From Chitinophaga sp. YR573 (GTDB lineage Bacteria > Bacteroidota > Bacteroidia > Chitinophagales > Chitinophagaceae): 64,000 bases of DNA. Below the pieces are notes generated by a model. That model searched no databases, had not been told where the DNA came from, and worked only from the letters and a program-made list of their open reading frames with translations. The position numbers were made by a program, and so were the translations under genes. Shown here piece by piece: positions 25,701 through 34,229 of this stretch. Position 1 is the stretch's first letter; each line of letters starts with the position of its first letter. The stretch lies in assembly GCF_900110995.1 (NCBI RefSeq), contig NZ_FOJF01000002.1:558001-622000 (forward strand), in the 5' to 3' direction.

Positions 25701-28314
25701 GGGCCTTGTAGCTGCGGAAACAGGCGGTAATCCCGGTTATAATAAACCCGGAGCAGTCTTCGTAAAGTCTACTGACCAATTATCTACTGAAGACAGGATC
25801 CTGTTTGAAAGTGTGGCCCGTGTTATCATCTACGATAATAAAGGCACCTTATCAGAACAGGTAAACAGGCATTATACAGAGAAAGTATTACCACCGGCAT
25901 TAGAGCCTAAACCAGTAGTTGCAAAAGACCTGCTGCCATCTTCTATTTTAACTTTACCAACCGATCTTTTATTCTTTAACGGTACCGGTGGGTTCACACC
26001 GGATGGTAAAGAATACAAAATCATTACAGATAAAAAACAAACGACACCGGCACCCTGGGTCAACGTTATTGCTAATCCCAACTTCGGTACTGTCATCTCT
26101 GAAAGTGGTTCTGCCTATACTTGGGCGGTGAATGCACATGAATACCGTCTTACGCCCTGGAGTAATGATCCGGTAAGTGATATAGGCGGAGAGGCATTTT
26201 ACCTGCGTGATGAGGAAACGGGAGCATTCTGGTCGCCCGCACCTTTCCCTACCAGGTGGAACACACCTTACATTATTACACACGGGTTTGGCTATACTAC
26301 TTTTGAACACCAGGAACAGGGCATCTCTTCAGAGATGAGTGTATTTGTAGATAAAGCATTACCGGTAAAGTTCATCGTGATAAAAGTAAAGAACAACTCG
26401 GGCAGGGAGCGTAAATTTTCTGCTACCGGTTTCATGGAAATGATACTGGGAGATGTTCGTGCAAAAACAAACATGCACATTACTTCGGAACTGGATGAAG
26501 AAACAGATGCGTTATTAATGAGGAATAAGTATAACACGGCCTTTGCAGAACGTGTTACTTTCTTCAAAGTAAATGGCGCCAGCCAGCAGAGTTTCTCTGC
26601 CGATCGTTCCGCCTTCATAGGCAGGAACAGAAACCTGGAAGATCCGCAGGCATTACACCGTAAAAGACTGTCGGGCCGCAGTGGGGCTGGTATGGACCCA
26701 TGTGCTGCATTACAGGTGAAATTTGACCTGCTGGATGGCGAAGAGAAGGAGATTATCTTCCAGCTGGGCAGTGAAGAAAATACGCATGCAGCAAAAGCGC
26801 TGATAAAAAGGTTTACGGACAGGGATATTGTGATGGCTGCCTTGCATGAAGTAAAAGCATACTGGAAAGATGTAACAGAGGCTGTGCAGGTAAACACACC
26901 TGATGTTTCGCTGAATATATTAGCCAATGGCTGGCTTACTTACCAGACGATGGCCTGCCGTGTATTTGCCCGTAGCGGATTTTATCAGTCGGGCGGTGCC
27001 TTCGGCTTCCGCGATCAGTTACAGGATGTGCTGGCGTTATTACCTGCCCGTCCGGAACTGGCGAAACAACAGATACTATTAAGTGCGTCGCGTCAGTTTG
27101 TGGAAGGAGATGTGCAGCATTGGTGGCATCCGCCTGAAGGGCGTGGTGTGCGTACACATTGCTCTGATGACCTGTTATGGTTGCCTTTCGTTGTATCAAG
27201 ATATCTTACTGCTACCGGTGAGAAAGACATCCTGGACATCCCTGTAGGATTCCTGGAATGCCGTCTGCTGCATCCTGAAGAGGATTCATTATATGATCTG
27301 CCTGTGAGTGGTAATCTCAGTGCTTCACTGTATGAACACTGCGTACGTACCATTAAACAGAGCCTGCATTACGGAGCGCATGGTTTACCGCTGATCGGTT
27401 CGGGCGACTGGAACGATGGGATGGACCAGGTGGGCCACAAGGGCAGGGGAGAGAGTGTCTGGCTCGCATTCTTCCTGTACGATGTGTTGCAGCGCTTTAT
27501 GATAGTGGCTGAGGATTATGGAGACACAGAATTTGCCGCCAGTTGTAAAAGAGAAGCAGAAAAACTGCAGTTGAATATAGAAATCTCCGGATGGGATGGG
27601 GAATGGTACCTGCGTGCGTTTTTTGATGATGGCTCTCCATTGGGTTCAAAAGAAAATAACGAATGCCGTATAGATGCCATTGCACAAAGCTGGTCTGTAT
27701 TATCAGGAGCAGGTGATCCTAAACGGACAGGCATCGCTATGGCTTCTTTAAATAAACACCTGGTAAGAAGGGACCTGAAGCTGATACAGCTGCTGAACCC
27801 TCCGTTCAATAATAATGGCCCTAATCCGGGTTATATCAAAGGTTATGTGCCTGGTGTAAGGGAAAATGGCGGACAGTATTCCCATGCGGCCATCTGGACG
27901 CTGATGGCCTTTGCTGCCTTGGGAGACCGTGAAAAGGTGTGGGAACTGTTTGATATGATCCGCCCTTCCAGTCATTCCGATACGCAGGTCTACAAAGTAG
28001 AACCTTATGTAATGGCCGCGGATATTTACGCCAATGAATCGCATAAAGGTCGTGGTGGCTGGACATGGTACACCGGTTCTTCCGGATGGATGTACCAGTT
28101 CATTTTAGGTTCTTTGTTAGGCATGGAATTAAGGGGCGATCATCTGCATTTCAAACCTTGTTTTCCGCTGGAATGGCCATCTGTATCAATCACATATAAG
28201 TATGGTACTTCCACTTATAAAATCACGGTATTTCAGAAAGAAGGCGGAACAGACAGCGTGGCGTTGATCGATGACGGACTGGAGCATATTGTTAATGTAT
28301 ATGTAACTTTTTAG
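19798..28314 (+). CDS. Cyclic beta-1,2-glucan synthase-like protein (NdvB/ChvB type)
   Basis: A 2,838-residue membrane protein close in length to the rhizobial NdvB/ChvB enzymes (about 2,830). Those make, elongate and cyclise beta-1,2-glucan. Order seen: N-terminal soluble part (1-420); two hydrophobic segments near 427-485; a GT84 glycosyltransferase core with VITLDSDTQLPREAAWKF and HHRWIRGDWQ (about 640-800); more membrane segments (about 830-1000); a glucoamylase-like domain (about 1050-1560); and two GH94-type regions, the last with GFRDQLQDVLALLP and the catalytic SGDWNDGMDQVGHKGRGES near 2536. It appears intact. It is followed 43 nt later by msrB. A role in osmoadaptation or cell-envelope glucan is likely, but activity in Bacteroidota is inference. 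Confidence 0.88.
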   Translation: MKVTTSTVFDILSRLRVYFQVDTNVRNYGIEEPFRSELYSSDQMNRHGHVVARSHKLMKKNASDQLLKRLDDNDVVLLEVRDLLVESIRTGKTITPAAEWLLDNFYLIEEQVVIAKKHLPKGYSEGLPYLAEGLSAGTPRVYDIVLEIIAHSDGRVDVKSLSGFIVSYQSFTILELGELWAIPIMLRLAVIENLRRVSGKIALDMIDRNLADYWADRMTTTVSEEPGNLILTIADMVRSKPVLTGPFVAAFTRNLQGKGPALALPLNWMEQQLSGMGINSNDMVRQENQKQAADQVSVSNSIGTLRFIGATDWREFVEDLSSVEHVLRQDTTYPLMDFATRDRYRHVVEGISKASSLSETEVAQKALALAEGKSATPLAEKSERQNHVGYYLVDKGLKITEEAAGMRHSLKQNIFRFTRQMPVFLYLSSIAAITFILAGAMWWLAYQHGTQNPWILSLLGIIAVSGASQLAVSLVNWFCTIWVRPTLLPRMDFSEGIPETCRSLVIVPTMLSGKDDIDDLVEALEIRFLANREANLHFGLLTDFMDAYDAVMPKDEELLEHAASRIAALNQKYKQPNIFFLFHRPRVWNKSERKWMGYERKRGKLSALNAFLRGKGQDEFSLITGDTTLLSQVKYVITLDSDTQLPREAAWKFIATMAHPLNQAIYNKRLHRVTEGYGILQPRVDSGIPKQATSLYLRMQGNVSGIDPYTKVSSDVYQDIFHEGSFIGKGIYDVDIFEKALSNVFPENRILSHDLLEGCYTRSGLLSDVLLYEENPAQYASDIKRHHRWIRGDWQIGAWMMPFVTNVKGRLVKNRLSGLSRWKIFDNLRRSLIPLSLLLLLLTGWTALPYPWFWTSVVTVIILLPVIIAAGWQLIHKPLDLALKAHLLEVAISVRDVLLRFIFGLAVLPYEAFKNMDAVIRTNWRMIISHRKLLEWTPSATSARNTRYDVWSVYRAMWITPFLSLGCGCLFLYINHEAFFVAYPILTLWLFAPALAWRLSKAEEEETNGLDEKQSLFLHRTARKTWAFFEQFVNAEENWLPPDNFQEQPVAIIAHRTSPTNMGMALLANLTAYDFGYIGGEELTTRTANTLEAMGKLERYRGHFYNWYDTLSMQPLHPRYVSTVDSGNLVGHLFTLRQGLLALPEQPLFHPNTYQGLMTTSLIIRETHEDAIIKKILTLIIAGNADLDELLALATQHENGDQLSSQIKRIKDDLDQLLPSPVPEKYARFVMTSLQDIKDFNPITYLQEENTAEEIVWLTAMQNANNIATERIALLETLAEQCEQLCDIEYGFLFDKSTSLLRIGYNVEEQRKDDSYYDLLASEARLGIFVAIAQGKLPQESWFALGRLLTNSGGDPILLSWSGSMFEYLMPQLVMPAYENTLLYQTNKATVKRQIEYAGQRGIPWGISESGYNMVDASMNYQYRAFGVPGLGLKRGLEEDLVIAPYASMLALMVLPARACTNLQLLSDEGFEGKYGFYEAIDYTSSRLPRGKTNSIVYSFMVHHQGMGFLSLAYVLLNKPMQQRFAAELRFQATLLLLQERIPRATLFYSHTADIIETHSAITDIPVRKSITANTALPEIQLLSNGRYQVMITNSGGGYSRWKDIAVTRWREDVTKDDRGVFCYIKDVQSGRFWSNTYQPTLHPPKGYEAVFSQGHVEFRRQDFGIDTRTEIVISPEDDAEMRRIRITNRSQAVKVLEITSYAEVVMASQASDEAHPAFSNLFVQTEIIPENKAIFCTRRPRSEGEIPPWMFHLMSVHGVTAEMVSYETDRLQFIGRGRTLVHPQSMDSEQLSGNQGAVLDPIMSIRYRITLKPNQTATIDLIYGISETREACEVLMHKYEDQYLKKRAFDLSWTHSQVLLRQINATEADAQLYDRLAAAIIYTNPDLRADPAVILNNLRGQSGLWSHSVSGDLPIVLLHIYDQESMELVKQMVQAHAYWRLKGLAVDLIIWNEDHGTYRQLLQDEIQGLVAAETGGNPGYNKPGAVFVKSTDQLSTEDRILFESVARVIIYDNKGTLSEQVNRHYTEKVLPPALEPKPVVAKDLLPSSILTLPTDLLFFNGTGGFTPDGKEYKIITDKKQTTPAPWVNVIANPNFGTVISESGSAYTWAVNAHEYRLTPWSNDPVSDIGGEAFYLRDEETGAFWSPAPFPTRWNTPYIITHGFGYTTFEHQEQGISSEMSVFVDKALPVKFIVIKVKNNSGRERKFSATGFMEMILGDVRAKTNMHITSELDEETDALLMRNKYNTAFAERVTFFKVNGASQQSFSADRSAFIGRNRNLEDPQALHRKRLSGRSGAGMDPCAALQVKFDLLDGEEKEIIFQLGSEENTHAAKALIKRFTDRDIVMAALHEVKAYWKDVTEAVQVNTPDVSLNILANGWLTYQTMACRVFARSGFYQSGGAFGFRDQLQDVLALLPARPELAKQQILLSASRQFVEGDVQHWWHPPEGRGVRTHCSDDLLWLPFVVSRYLTATGEKDILDIPVGFLECRLLHPEEDSLYDLPVSGNLSASLYEHCVRTIKQSLHYGAHGLPLIGSGDWNDGMDQVGHKGRGESVWLAFFLYDVLQRFMIVAEDYGDTEFAASCKREAEKLQLNIEISGWDGEWYLRAFFDDGSPLGSKENNECRIDAIAQSWSVLSGAGDPKRTGIAMASLNKHLVRRDLKLIQLLNPPFNNNGPNPGYIKGYVPGVRENGGQYSHAAIWTLMAFAALGDREKVWELFDMIRPSSHSDTQVYKVEPYVMAADIYANESHKGRGGWTWYTGSSGWMYQFILGSLLGMELRGDHLHFKPCFPLEWPSVSITYKYGTSTYKITVFQKEGGTDSVALIDDGLEHIVNVYVTF

Positions 28315-28344
28315 TTTTGCATCTTTTCTTTAATATTGATCGTA

Positions 28345-28352
28345 TATATTTG
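28345..28352 (+). promoter_or_regulatory. Putative -7 box of msrB
   Basis: TATATTTG matches TAnnTTTG and ends 5 nt before the msrB ATG. A TTTG lies 25 nt upstream (28316-28319), a little farther than the usual -33 spacing. It implies that msrB is transcribed separately from the glucan synthase gene, with little or no leader. Confidence 0.45.
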
Positions 28353-28357
28353 GTAAG

Positions 28358-28879
28358 ATGAAAAGACTAATTTGTTATATAATGTTGCTGATGCCTGTGT
28401 TTGCTAATGCACAGTATATCAAGTCAGAGAAGGGACATGAGAATAATCCGTATTACTCTAATACAGATACTACGCCTTTAAAAGTAACGGATGCGGAATG
28501 GAAGAAGATCCTTTCCCCTGAATTATATGCCACGGCAAGAGAACAGGCAACGGAAAGACCATTTACCGGTCAGTACTGGGATTCAGAAGCTAAAGGAACG
28601 TATTACTGTGCCGTATGCGGGAATTTGTTATTCAGGTCAGATGCCAAGTTTGCAAGTACCTGTGGCTGGCCCAGTTTCTTCGAACCTTCAAGGGAAAATA
28701 GTGTGATTTACCGTTCTGATACTTCTTATGGTATGGACCGTACGGAAGTGCTGTGTGCGAGATGTAATTCTCATCTGGGACATATATTTGATGATGGTCC
28801 GCCACCTACGAATAAGCGTTTTTGCATGAACTCCATTTCTCTTGATTTTCAGCCGGATAAACCAAAGAAAAAGAAATGA
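28358..28879 (+). CDS. msrB: Secreted peptide-methionine (R)-S-oxide reductase
   Basis: A 173-residue MsrB that repairs the R form of methionine sulfoxide in proteins. A signal peptide (1-19, ending ANAQ) places it in the periplasm. Zinc ligands are C84 and C87 (YYCAVCGN) and C133 and C136 (VLCARCNSHLGH). The resolving Cys is C102 in TCGWPSFFEP, and the catalytic Cys is C156 in RFCMNSISLDF, where the usual YCVN reads FCMN. It is followed by a REP element. Confidence 0.94.
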   Translation: MKRLICYIMLLMPVFANAQYIKSEKGHENNPYYSNTDTTPLKVTDAEWKKILSPELYATAREQATERPFTGQYWDSEAKGTYYCAVCGNLLFRSDAKFASTCGWPSFFEPSRENSVIYRSDTSYGMDRTEVLCARCNSHLGHIFDDGPPPTNKRFCMNSISLDFQPDKPKKKK

Positions 28880-28926
28880 ATCTGTCTCAAAAGCAACTAA
28901 TATAATGTTTGCGGCAACACATAAAA

Positions 28927-29086
28927 GGCTCCGTTAGGAGCCCCGTGTTTGTAGCAACAATCTATCTTCTACGTAATAGACTCCGTTAGGAGTCCCCTAA
29001 AACTGTTAATAGAAGGGGACTCCTAACGGAGTCTGTGTTTTGTTGTTCTATGTATTTGCTACAAACACGGGGCTCCGTCAGGAGCC
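28927..29086. repeat. Composite REP element, four palindromes
   Basis: Same layout as the element at 1748: outer GGCTCC-GTTA-GGAGCC plus CCGTGTTTGTAG, inner GACTCC-GTTA-GGAGTC plus CCCT, then inner and outer mirror copies. The final palindrome reads GGCTCC-GTCA-GGAGCC, with the centre in left-arm rather than right-arm orientation. It lies between the convergent msrB and esterase genes. Confidence 0.9.
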
Positions 29087-29110
29087 TTTTTAGTGTCTGC
29101 TAATACAGCC

Positions 29111-30076
29111 TCATTTCAAATATTTTCTCAGTTCTGCAGCTGCATGTACGAATAATGATCTGGTGGTGGGTACTTCTGCTAATCCGTTCAGCAATCCAAA
29201 ATCATGAATCACTCCGTTATAACGTACAGTAGTTACTGTTACTCCTGCTTCATCTAATTTACGTCCAAACGCTTCCCCTTCATCACGCAGGATATCATTT
29301 TCTGCTACCTGGATGAATACGGGTGGTAATCCTTTCAGTTCTTCCAGACCAGCCTGTAAAGGAGAAGCATAAATTTCTTTACGTTGTTCAGGATCGGTGG
29401 TATACTGATCGTACATCCATTTCATTAATGGTGTAGTGAGGAAACGTTGCGCACCATATAGTTTGTAAGATTCTGTATCAAAGTCTGCATCAACAATAGG
29501 CCACATCATAATTAACAATTTGATATGTGGTCCTTTTTTATCTTTTGCCATCAAACCTGTAACAGCCGTCATATTACCGCCTACGCTGTTTCCTACTACT
29601 GCCAGGTTTGTACCATCTACATTAATCTCGCTGCCATGTTCCGCTACCCATTTAGTGGCTGCATATATTTCATTAATGGCCTGTGGGTAATGTGCTTCAG
29701 GAGAAGGAGTGTAGTTAACAAATACAGCTGCATAACCGGATAATACTACCAGGTCTCGCACCATACGTTTATGTGTAGGGTAATCGCCCAGGATCCAGCC
29801 ACCGCCATGGATAAAAATAAACACAGGTAATTTTCCTTTAGCACCTTCAGGACGAACAATATTTAACTTAACAGTGTATCCATCACTGGTGATTGTTTTT
29901 TCAGACTCTTCAATACCGGAAAGATCTACTTTAAAAGCATTCTGTGCATCTACAAGTACTTTACGGGCCTGGTCTTTGGGTAAACTTTCAACAGGCGGGC
30001 CACCTGCATTCAATGGTTTCAGAAATTCTTTTACTGCTTTAAGAAGGTGTGGGTCTGTTGCATAATCCTGTGCCAT
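29111..30076 (-). CDS. Alpha/beta hydrolase, HSL-type esterase
   Basis: A 321-residue carboxylesterase-like enzyme of the hormone-sensitive lipase group. It has the oxyanion motif HGGGW (from H90), the nucleophile elbow GNSVGGN (S164), a late Asp region in VAENDILRDEGE and the catalytic His in GVIHDFGLLN. The start at 30076 (ATG) is preferred; the longer frame would need a TTG 11 codons earlier. No signal peptide. The substrate is unknown; short-chain esters are usual for the family. Confidence 0.88.
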   Translation of the reverse strand: MAQDYATDPHLLKAVKEFLKPLNAGGPPVESLPKDQARKVLVDAQNAFKVDLSGIEESEKTITSDGYTVKLNIVRPEGAKGKLPVFIFIHGGGWILGDYPTHKRMVRDLVVLSGYAAVFVNYTPSPEAHYPQAINEIYAATKWVAEHGSEINVDGTNLAVVGNSVGGNMTAVTGLMAKDKKGPHIKLLIMMWPIVDADFDTESYKLYGAQRFLTTPLMKWMYDQYTTDPEQRKEIYASPLQAGLEELKGLPPVFIQVAENDILRDEGEAFGRKLDEAGVTVTTVRYNGVIHDFGLLNGLAEVPTTRSLFVHAAAELRKYLK

Positions 30077-30185
30077 GGAAGATGGGTTTTTTAATGTGAA
30101 TAAGCACAAAGCTATTCATCATCCGAACGATAGTCAATGTATAAATTACAAGAACTGTTGTATATTAAACGTCTGAAATAATGGA

Positions 30186-33100
30186 ATGGTGACAATGATC
30201 AGAATATTGATGTTGGTATTTATTACCAGCAATCTGTTTGCTATGGGAGATCCTGTCAGGAATCTCGGGATAGAGAACGGATTGTCAAATAATGCAGTAG
30301 TAAACGTTTACCAGGATTATAAAGGCTTTATGTGGTTTGGTACATATGATGGACTAAACCGCTATGACGGATATAAATTCAAAATCTACAGAAATAAAGT
30401 AGGGGATAGCACTTCTCTTATTGATAATGGAATATATACGATTGAAGGTGATGCCAGTCACCAGTTATGGATAGGAGGCCGCAAGGGCCTCTGCATTCTC
30501 AGCAATGAACATTTTTACAGGGCCAGATATGCCGCCAGCGGTAAAATAGTGGAGGGGAATATCCATATTGTTAAAGCCGGGAATAATGGTGTTATACTGG
30601 TGGGATCGGAAAACAGCGGGCTGATCGTATTTGACGGAAATTACAGGAAAGGCAGGCAGATACCGCTGGGGAAAAACACTGATTATGAAGTGACGGCTAT
30701 TGATTATGACCCCGCAGGTAATGCCTGGATCTTTGTACAGGGCATAGGTTTATGTAAATATGATCATAATGCGATTACCGTTATCGACCAGCAGATTAGA
30801 ATGGCCAACTATCTCAGATTCGATAAAAATGGGGTTTTATGGCTGGGGACTGATCAGGGGCTTTTCAAATATGGGGCTACTTATTCGGGTAATTATTTAT
30901 CGGAAAACACTAAAATAGTGAACCTCTGTATAGATAAACAGGGGGTATTATGGGTAGCTTCTGATGGTCATGGTATTTTCTTACTCAATGATAGCACGGC
31001 TATCCCTTATAACAAACAGCTCAGCAGTAATTCTGTATATTCTATATATGAAGACAGGGAAGGCCGGAAATGGATAGGAACTTTAAGAGGAGGTGTTAAT
31101 ATTATAGAACCCCGTCAGGATTTATTTGAAAAACATGCTTTTAATAATGGAGGGGTTGTCAACAATTTTATTCTTTCCTTTTGTGAAGGCAGCGGAAAGA
31201 ATATCTGGATAGGGACAGATGGGGGCGGATTAAAATACTGGAACAGGGAAACCAATACCACCAAAGATTATCACACTACCAGCAGTAACTTCATTACCGG
31301 TATTATCAAAGATTCCCGGGATAATATCTGGATAGCTACCTGGTTCGGAGGTATCGACCGGTACAATAAATCAACGGATGCGTTTGATCATTTTACCTGT
31401 TTTAACCCTTTTACCAGAACAGAAGAGAACAACCTCTGGGCCATTTATGAAGATGCGCAAAAACGTATCTGGGCCAGTACGACCAATAACGGAACACTCT
31501 ATCTCTTTAATCCTGCCACTAATAACTTTGAGCTGTTTGATAAAAGCCTTGTGAATATCCAAAGCCTGGCAGAAGACAGCAAAGGCAATATGTGGGGAGG
31601 AAATTATTCTTCTTTAATTAGAATCGACAGGGAGCATAAACGGCATAAGACCTATTCCATTGGTTATACCGTACGCTGTATTCATGAAGATACGCATGGA
31701 CGTTTCTGGGTAGGTACGGAAGGGGGTGGGCTGCTGCTCTTTAATCCGGCTAATGGTAAATTCACCCGCTTTACAGACGCGGAGGGATTGCCGAACAACT
31801 CTATTCTCCGCATGCTGGAAGATAAACAGGGTTACCTGTGGCTGAGTACCTTTAACGGTCTGGCCCGGTTTGACCCGGAATTACATACCTGCAGGAATTT
31901 TTCGCAGTCGGACGGTCTGCAAAGCAACCAGTTTGCCTATAATGCCGCTATTAAATTGAAGTCGGGAGAGTTTGTATTTGGAGGGATCAAAGGCTTTAAT
32001 ATTTTCAATCCGGATAGTATTTATGAACGGAATAGTATGGCCCCGGTATTTCTTACCGGCATCCGTATTAATAATGTTCCTGTAGAAGAGAATGATACCT
32101 ATGTATCTAAAAAGTTGATGGAGAATGTGCAGGAACTGACGATCCCCTATGACAAGGCCGCTGTGTCTTTAGATTTTGTAGCCCTGGAATATTCCTCGCC
32201 CGACAAGATCAGTTATGCTTACCTGCTTGATGGCTGGGATCAGATGTGGAACTACGTAGGAGAATCCCGTACCGCTAATTATACCCGTTTGCAGGAAGGA
32301 AGTTATGTGTTCAGGATCAAAGCCACCAATGCAGATGGCAAATGGGGGCGTGAGATAGAGACCCTGCGGATCATCATTCTGCCCCCCTGGTACAGGACCT
32401 GGTGGGCGTATGGCTTGTATATCGCCTTTGTGGTTATTTGTATTTACCTGTATATACAGTATCAATCCCGTCAGGAGAGGCTGAAATACGAAATTAAACT
32501 GGCACACCTGGAGAATGAAAAGGAGAAGGAGATCAATGAAAGGAAGTTATCCTTCTTTACTAATATCTCCCATGAATTCAGGACTCCTCTCACTTTAATT
32601 ATTAATCCCCTGAAAGAATTAATGGAGAAAAGGGGGACGGAGTTAAATGTAGTATACAGGAATGCCCGTCGTTTATTGAGCCTGGTAGACCAGCTCCTGC
32701 TTTTCCGTAAGGCAGATAGTGAGGGAGACCGTCTTAAAATTACCCAACTGGATGTGGTGACATTATCTAATGAAGTATTCCTTTGTTTTACCCAACAGGC
32801 TAAAACCAGGCATATTCAGTACGATTTTATTACTGAGGAGGAGAAACTGGAGATCTATGCCGATTATGAGAAGATAGAGATTGCGCTTTTTAACCTGGTG
32901 TCTAATGCGTTTAAATTTACGCCTGATGGGGGAAGTATAGGGTTTGAGATCCGTAAAGCAGAGGGGGCCGTGGAGATTATTGTGAGGGATAGTGGCTGTG
33001 GTATTGCCCCGGCCGTAGGGGATAAGATTTTTGAGAAGTTCCGGCAGGCGGATAATAACCGCTCAGGTTTTGGTATTGGCCTTTATTTAGTGAAGCATTT

Positions 33101-34097
33101 TGTGGAAAAGCATGAGGGGACCATTAATTATGTGAGCAAGCTGAATGAGGGTACCACTTTTGTAATTACATTAAAACCAGGTACGGCGGAGCTTTTAACC
33201 GAAGAAGCCGGTGGAAGGTCGGGTTTACTGGAAGAGCTGGTAGATGAAGCCCCTGTAAATACTTACAAACGCCCGCCAACAGAAGAACTGATCACCGAAA
33301 AGCGGTCTATCCTCGTAATAGACGATAATGCTGAAATAAGGCAATACCTGCAACAACTGTTTGCTGGTAAGTTTGTTGTATATGAAGCGGACAATGGCGA
33401 CGATGGTTTTACGGCTGTACAGAAATATATGCCGGACCTGGTCATCAGCGATATCCATATGCAGGGCATGGACGGGGTAGAACTCTGTTCACGTATCAAA
33501 CAAACCGATAATATCAGCCATATCCCGGTGATCCTGCTTACTTCTACTTCTTCGGCCGATATCCGTCTGAAAGGGATTGAAGGGGGAGCAGATGATTATA
33601 TTACCAAACCTTTCGACCAGGATCTGCTGCTGGTGAAGGTACAGACCATTATAAAGAACCGGAATTTATTGAGACAATACTTCCTGGAGAATATCACCCT
33701 TAAAAAGAGCCTGGTGAAAGTACCGGCAGAATACCAGGATTTCCTCAAAAAATGCATTGATATCGTAGAAGCGAACCTCTCCAATGAGGATTTCTCTATT
33801 AAAATGTTCACACAGGCGATAGGAATGAGTCATTCCAGCTTATATAAAAAGGTCAAGTCGATTTCCGGGCAAACAGTAAATGCCTTTATCCGCTCTATCC
33901 GTTTAAGGAGGGCAGCTGTATTAATGCTGAAGGAAAACTATACGATCAACCAGGCCGCTTTCCAGGTAGGAATCGGGGACGTTAAATATTTCAGGGAACA
34001 ATTTTTCAAACTATTCGGGATGAATCCTTCAGAATATCTGAAGAAGTACAAACATTCTTTCAACCAGGACCTGAACGTGATAAAAACGGACGAGTAA
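30186..34097 (+). CDS. Hybrid two-component system regulator (HTCS) of the polysaccharide locus
   Basis: A 1,303-residue one-protein sensor and regulator. Order: signal peptide (about 1-20), periplasmic two-propeller region (about 25-650, repeated xxLWxGT or xIWIGT motifs), Y_Y_Y domain (about 660-745), membrane helix (about 750-770), histidine kinase with FTNISHEFRTPL (H796) and an ATPase domain (about 900-1010), receiver with VISDIHM (D1089), and a C-terminal AraC HTH (about 1190-1295). In Bacteroides relatives these bind oligosaccharide in the periplasm and switch on the adjacent susC/susD genes, which start 132 nt downstream here. An alternative ATG lies at 30195. Confidence 0.95.
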   Translation: MVTMIRILMLVFITSNLFAMGDPVRNLGIENGLSNNAVVNVYQDYKGFMWFGTYDGLNRYDGYKFKIYRNKVGDSTSLIDNGIYTIEGDASHQLWIGGRKGLCILSNEHFYRARYAASGKIVEGNIHIVKAGNNGVILVGSENSGLIVFDGNYRKGRQIPLGKNTDYEVTAIDYDPAGNAWIFVQGIGLCKYDHNAITVIDQQIRMANYLRFDKNGVLWLGTDQGLFKYGATYSGNYLSENTKIVNLCIDKQGVLWVASDGHGIFLLNDSTAIPYNKQLSSNSVYSIYEDREGRKWIGTLRGGVNIIEPRQDLFEKHAFNNGGVVNNFILSFCEGSGKNIWIGTDGGGLKYWNRETNTTKDYHTTSSNFITGIIKDSRDNIWIATWFGGIDRYNKSTDAFDHFTCFNPFTRTEENNLWAIYEDAQKRIWASTTNNGTLYLFNPATNNFELFDKSLVNIQSLAEDSKGNMWGGNYSSLIRIDREHKRHKTYSIGYTVRCIHEDTHGRFWVGTEGGGLLLFNPANGKFTRFTDAEGLPNNSILRMLEDKQGYLWLSTFNGLARFDPELHTCRNFSQSDGLQSNQFAYNAAIKLKSGEFVFGGIKGFNIFNPDSIYERNSMAPVFLTGIRINNVPVEENDTYVSKKLMENVQELTIPYDKAAVSLDFVALEYSSPDKISYAYLLDGWDQMWNYVGESRTANYTRLQEGSYVFRIKATNADGKWGREIETLRIIILPPWYRTWWAYGLYIAFVVICIYLYIQYQSRQERLKYEIKLAHLENEKEKEINERKLSFFTNISHEFRTPLTLIINPLKELMEKRGTELNVVYRNARRLLSLVDQLLLFRKADSEGDRLKITQLDVVTLSNEVFLCFTQQAKTRHIQYDFITEEEKLEIYADYEKIEIALFNLVSNAFKFTPDGGSIGFEIRKAEGAVEIIVRDSGCGIAPAVGDKIFEKFRQADNNRSGFGIGLYLVKHFVEKHEGTINYVSKLNEGTTFVITLKPGTAELLTEEAGGRSGLLEELVDEAPVNTYKRPPTEELITEKRSILVIDDNAEIRQYLQQLFAGKFVVYEADNGDDGFTAVQKYMPDLVISDIHMQGMDGVELCSRIKQTDNISHIPVILLTSTSSADIRLKGIEGGADDYITKPFDQDLLLVKVQTIIKNRNLLRQYFLENITLKKSLVKVPAEYQDFLKKCIDIVEANLSNEDFSIKMFTQAIGMSHSSLYKKVKSISGQTVNAFIRSIRLRRAAVLMLKENYTINQAAFQVGIGDVKYFREQFFKLFGMNPSEYLKKYKHSFNQDLNVIKTDE

Positions 34098-34229
34098 ATA
34101 CGATTTTACCCCCTCTTTTAAATGATTTACCCCCTCTCTCAGGTTGTTTTATCCCCCTAATTTGCGACCATAATACCACGTATAATATAGTTCAACCAAC
34201 TAATTATCAATTAAAAAGGAATGCGCGTT

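Noticed and set aside
26292..26927. Long minus-strand open frame inside the glucan synthase gene (211 codons)
   Set aside because: Antisense to strongly conserved GH94 coding sequence; composition is Ser/Phe-rich as expected for a shadow frame, with no domain.
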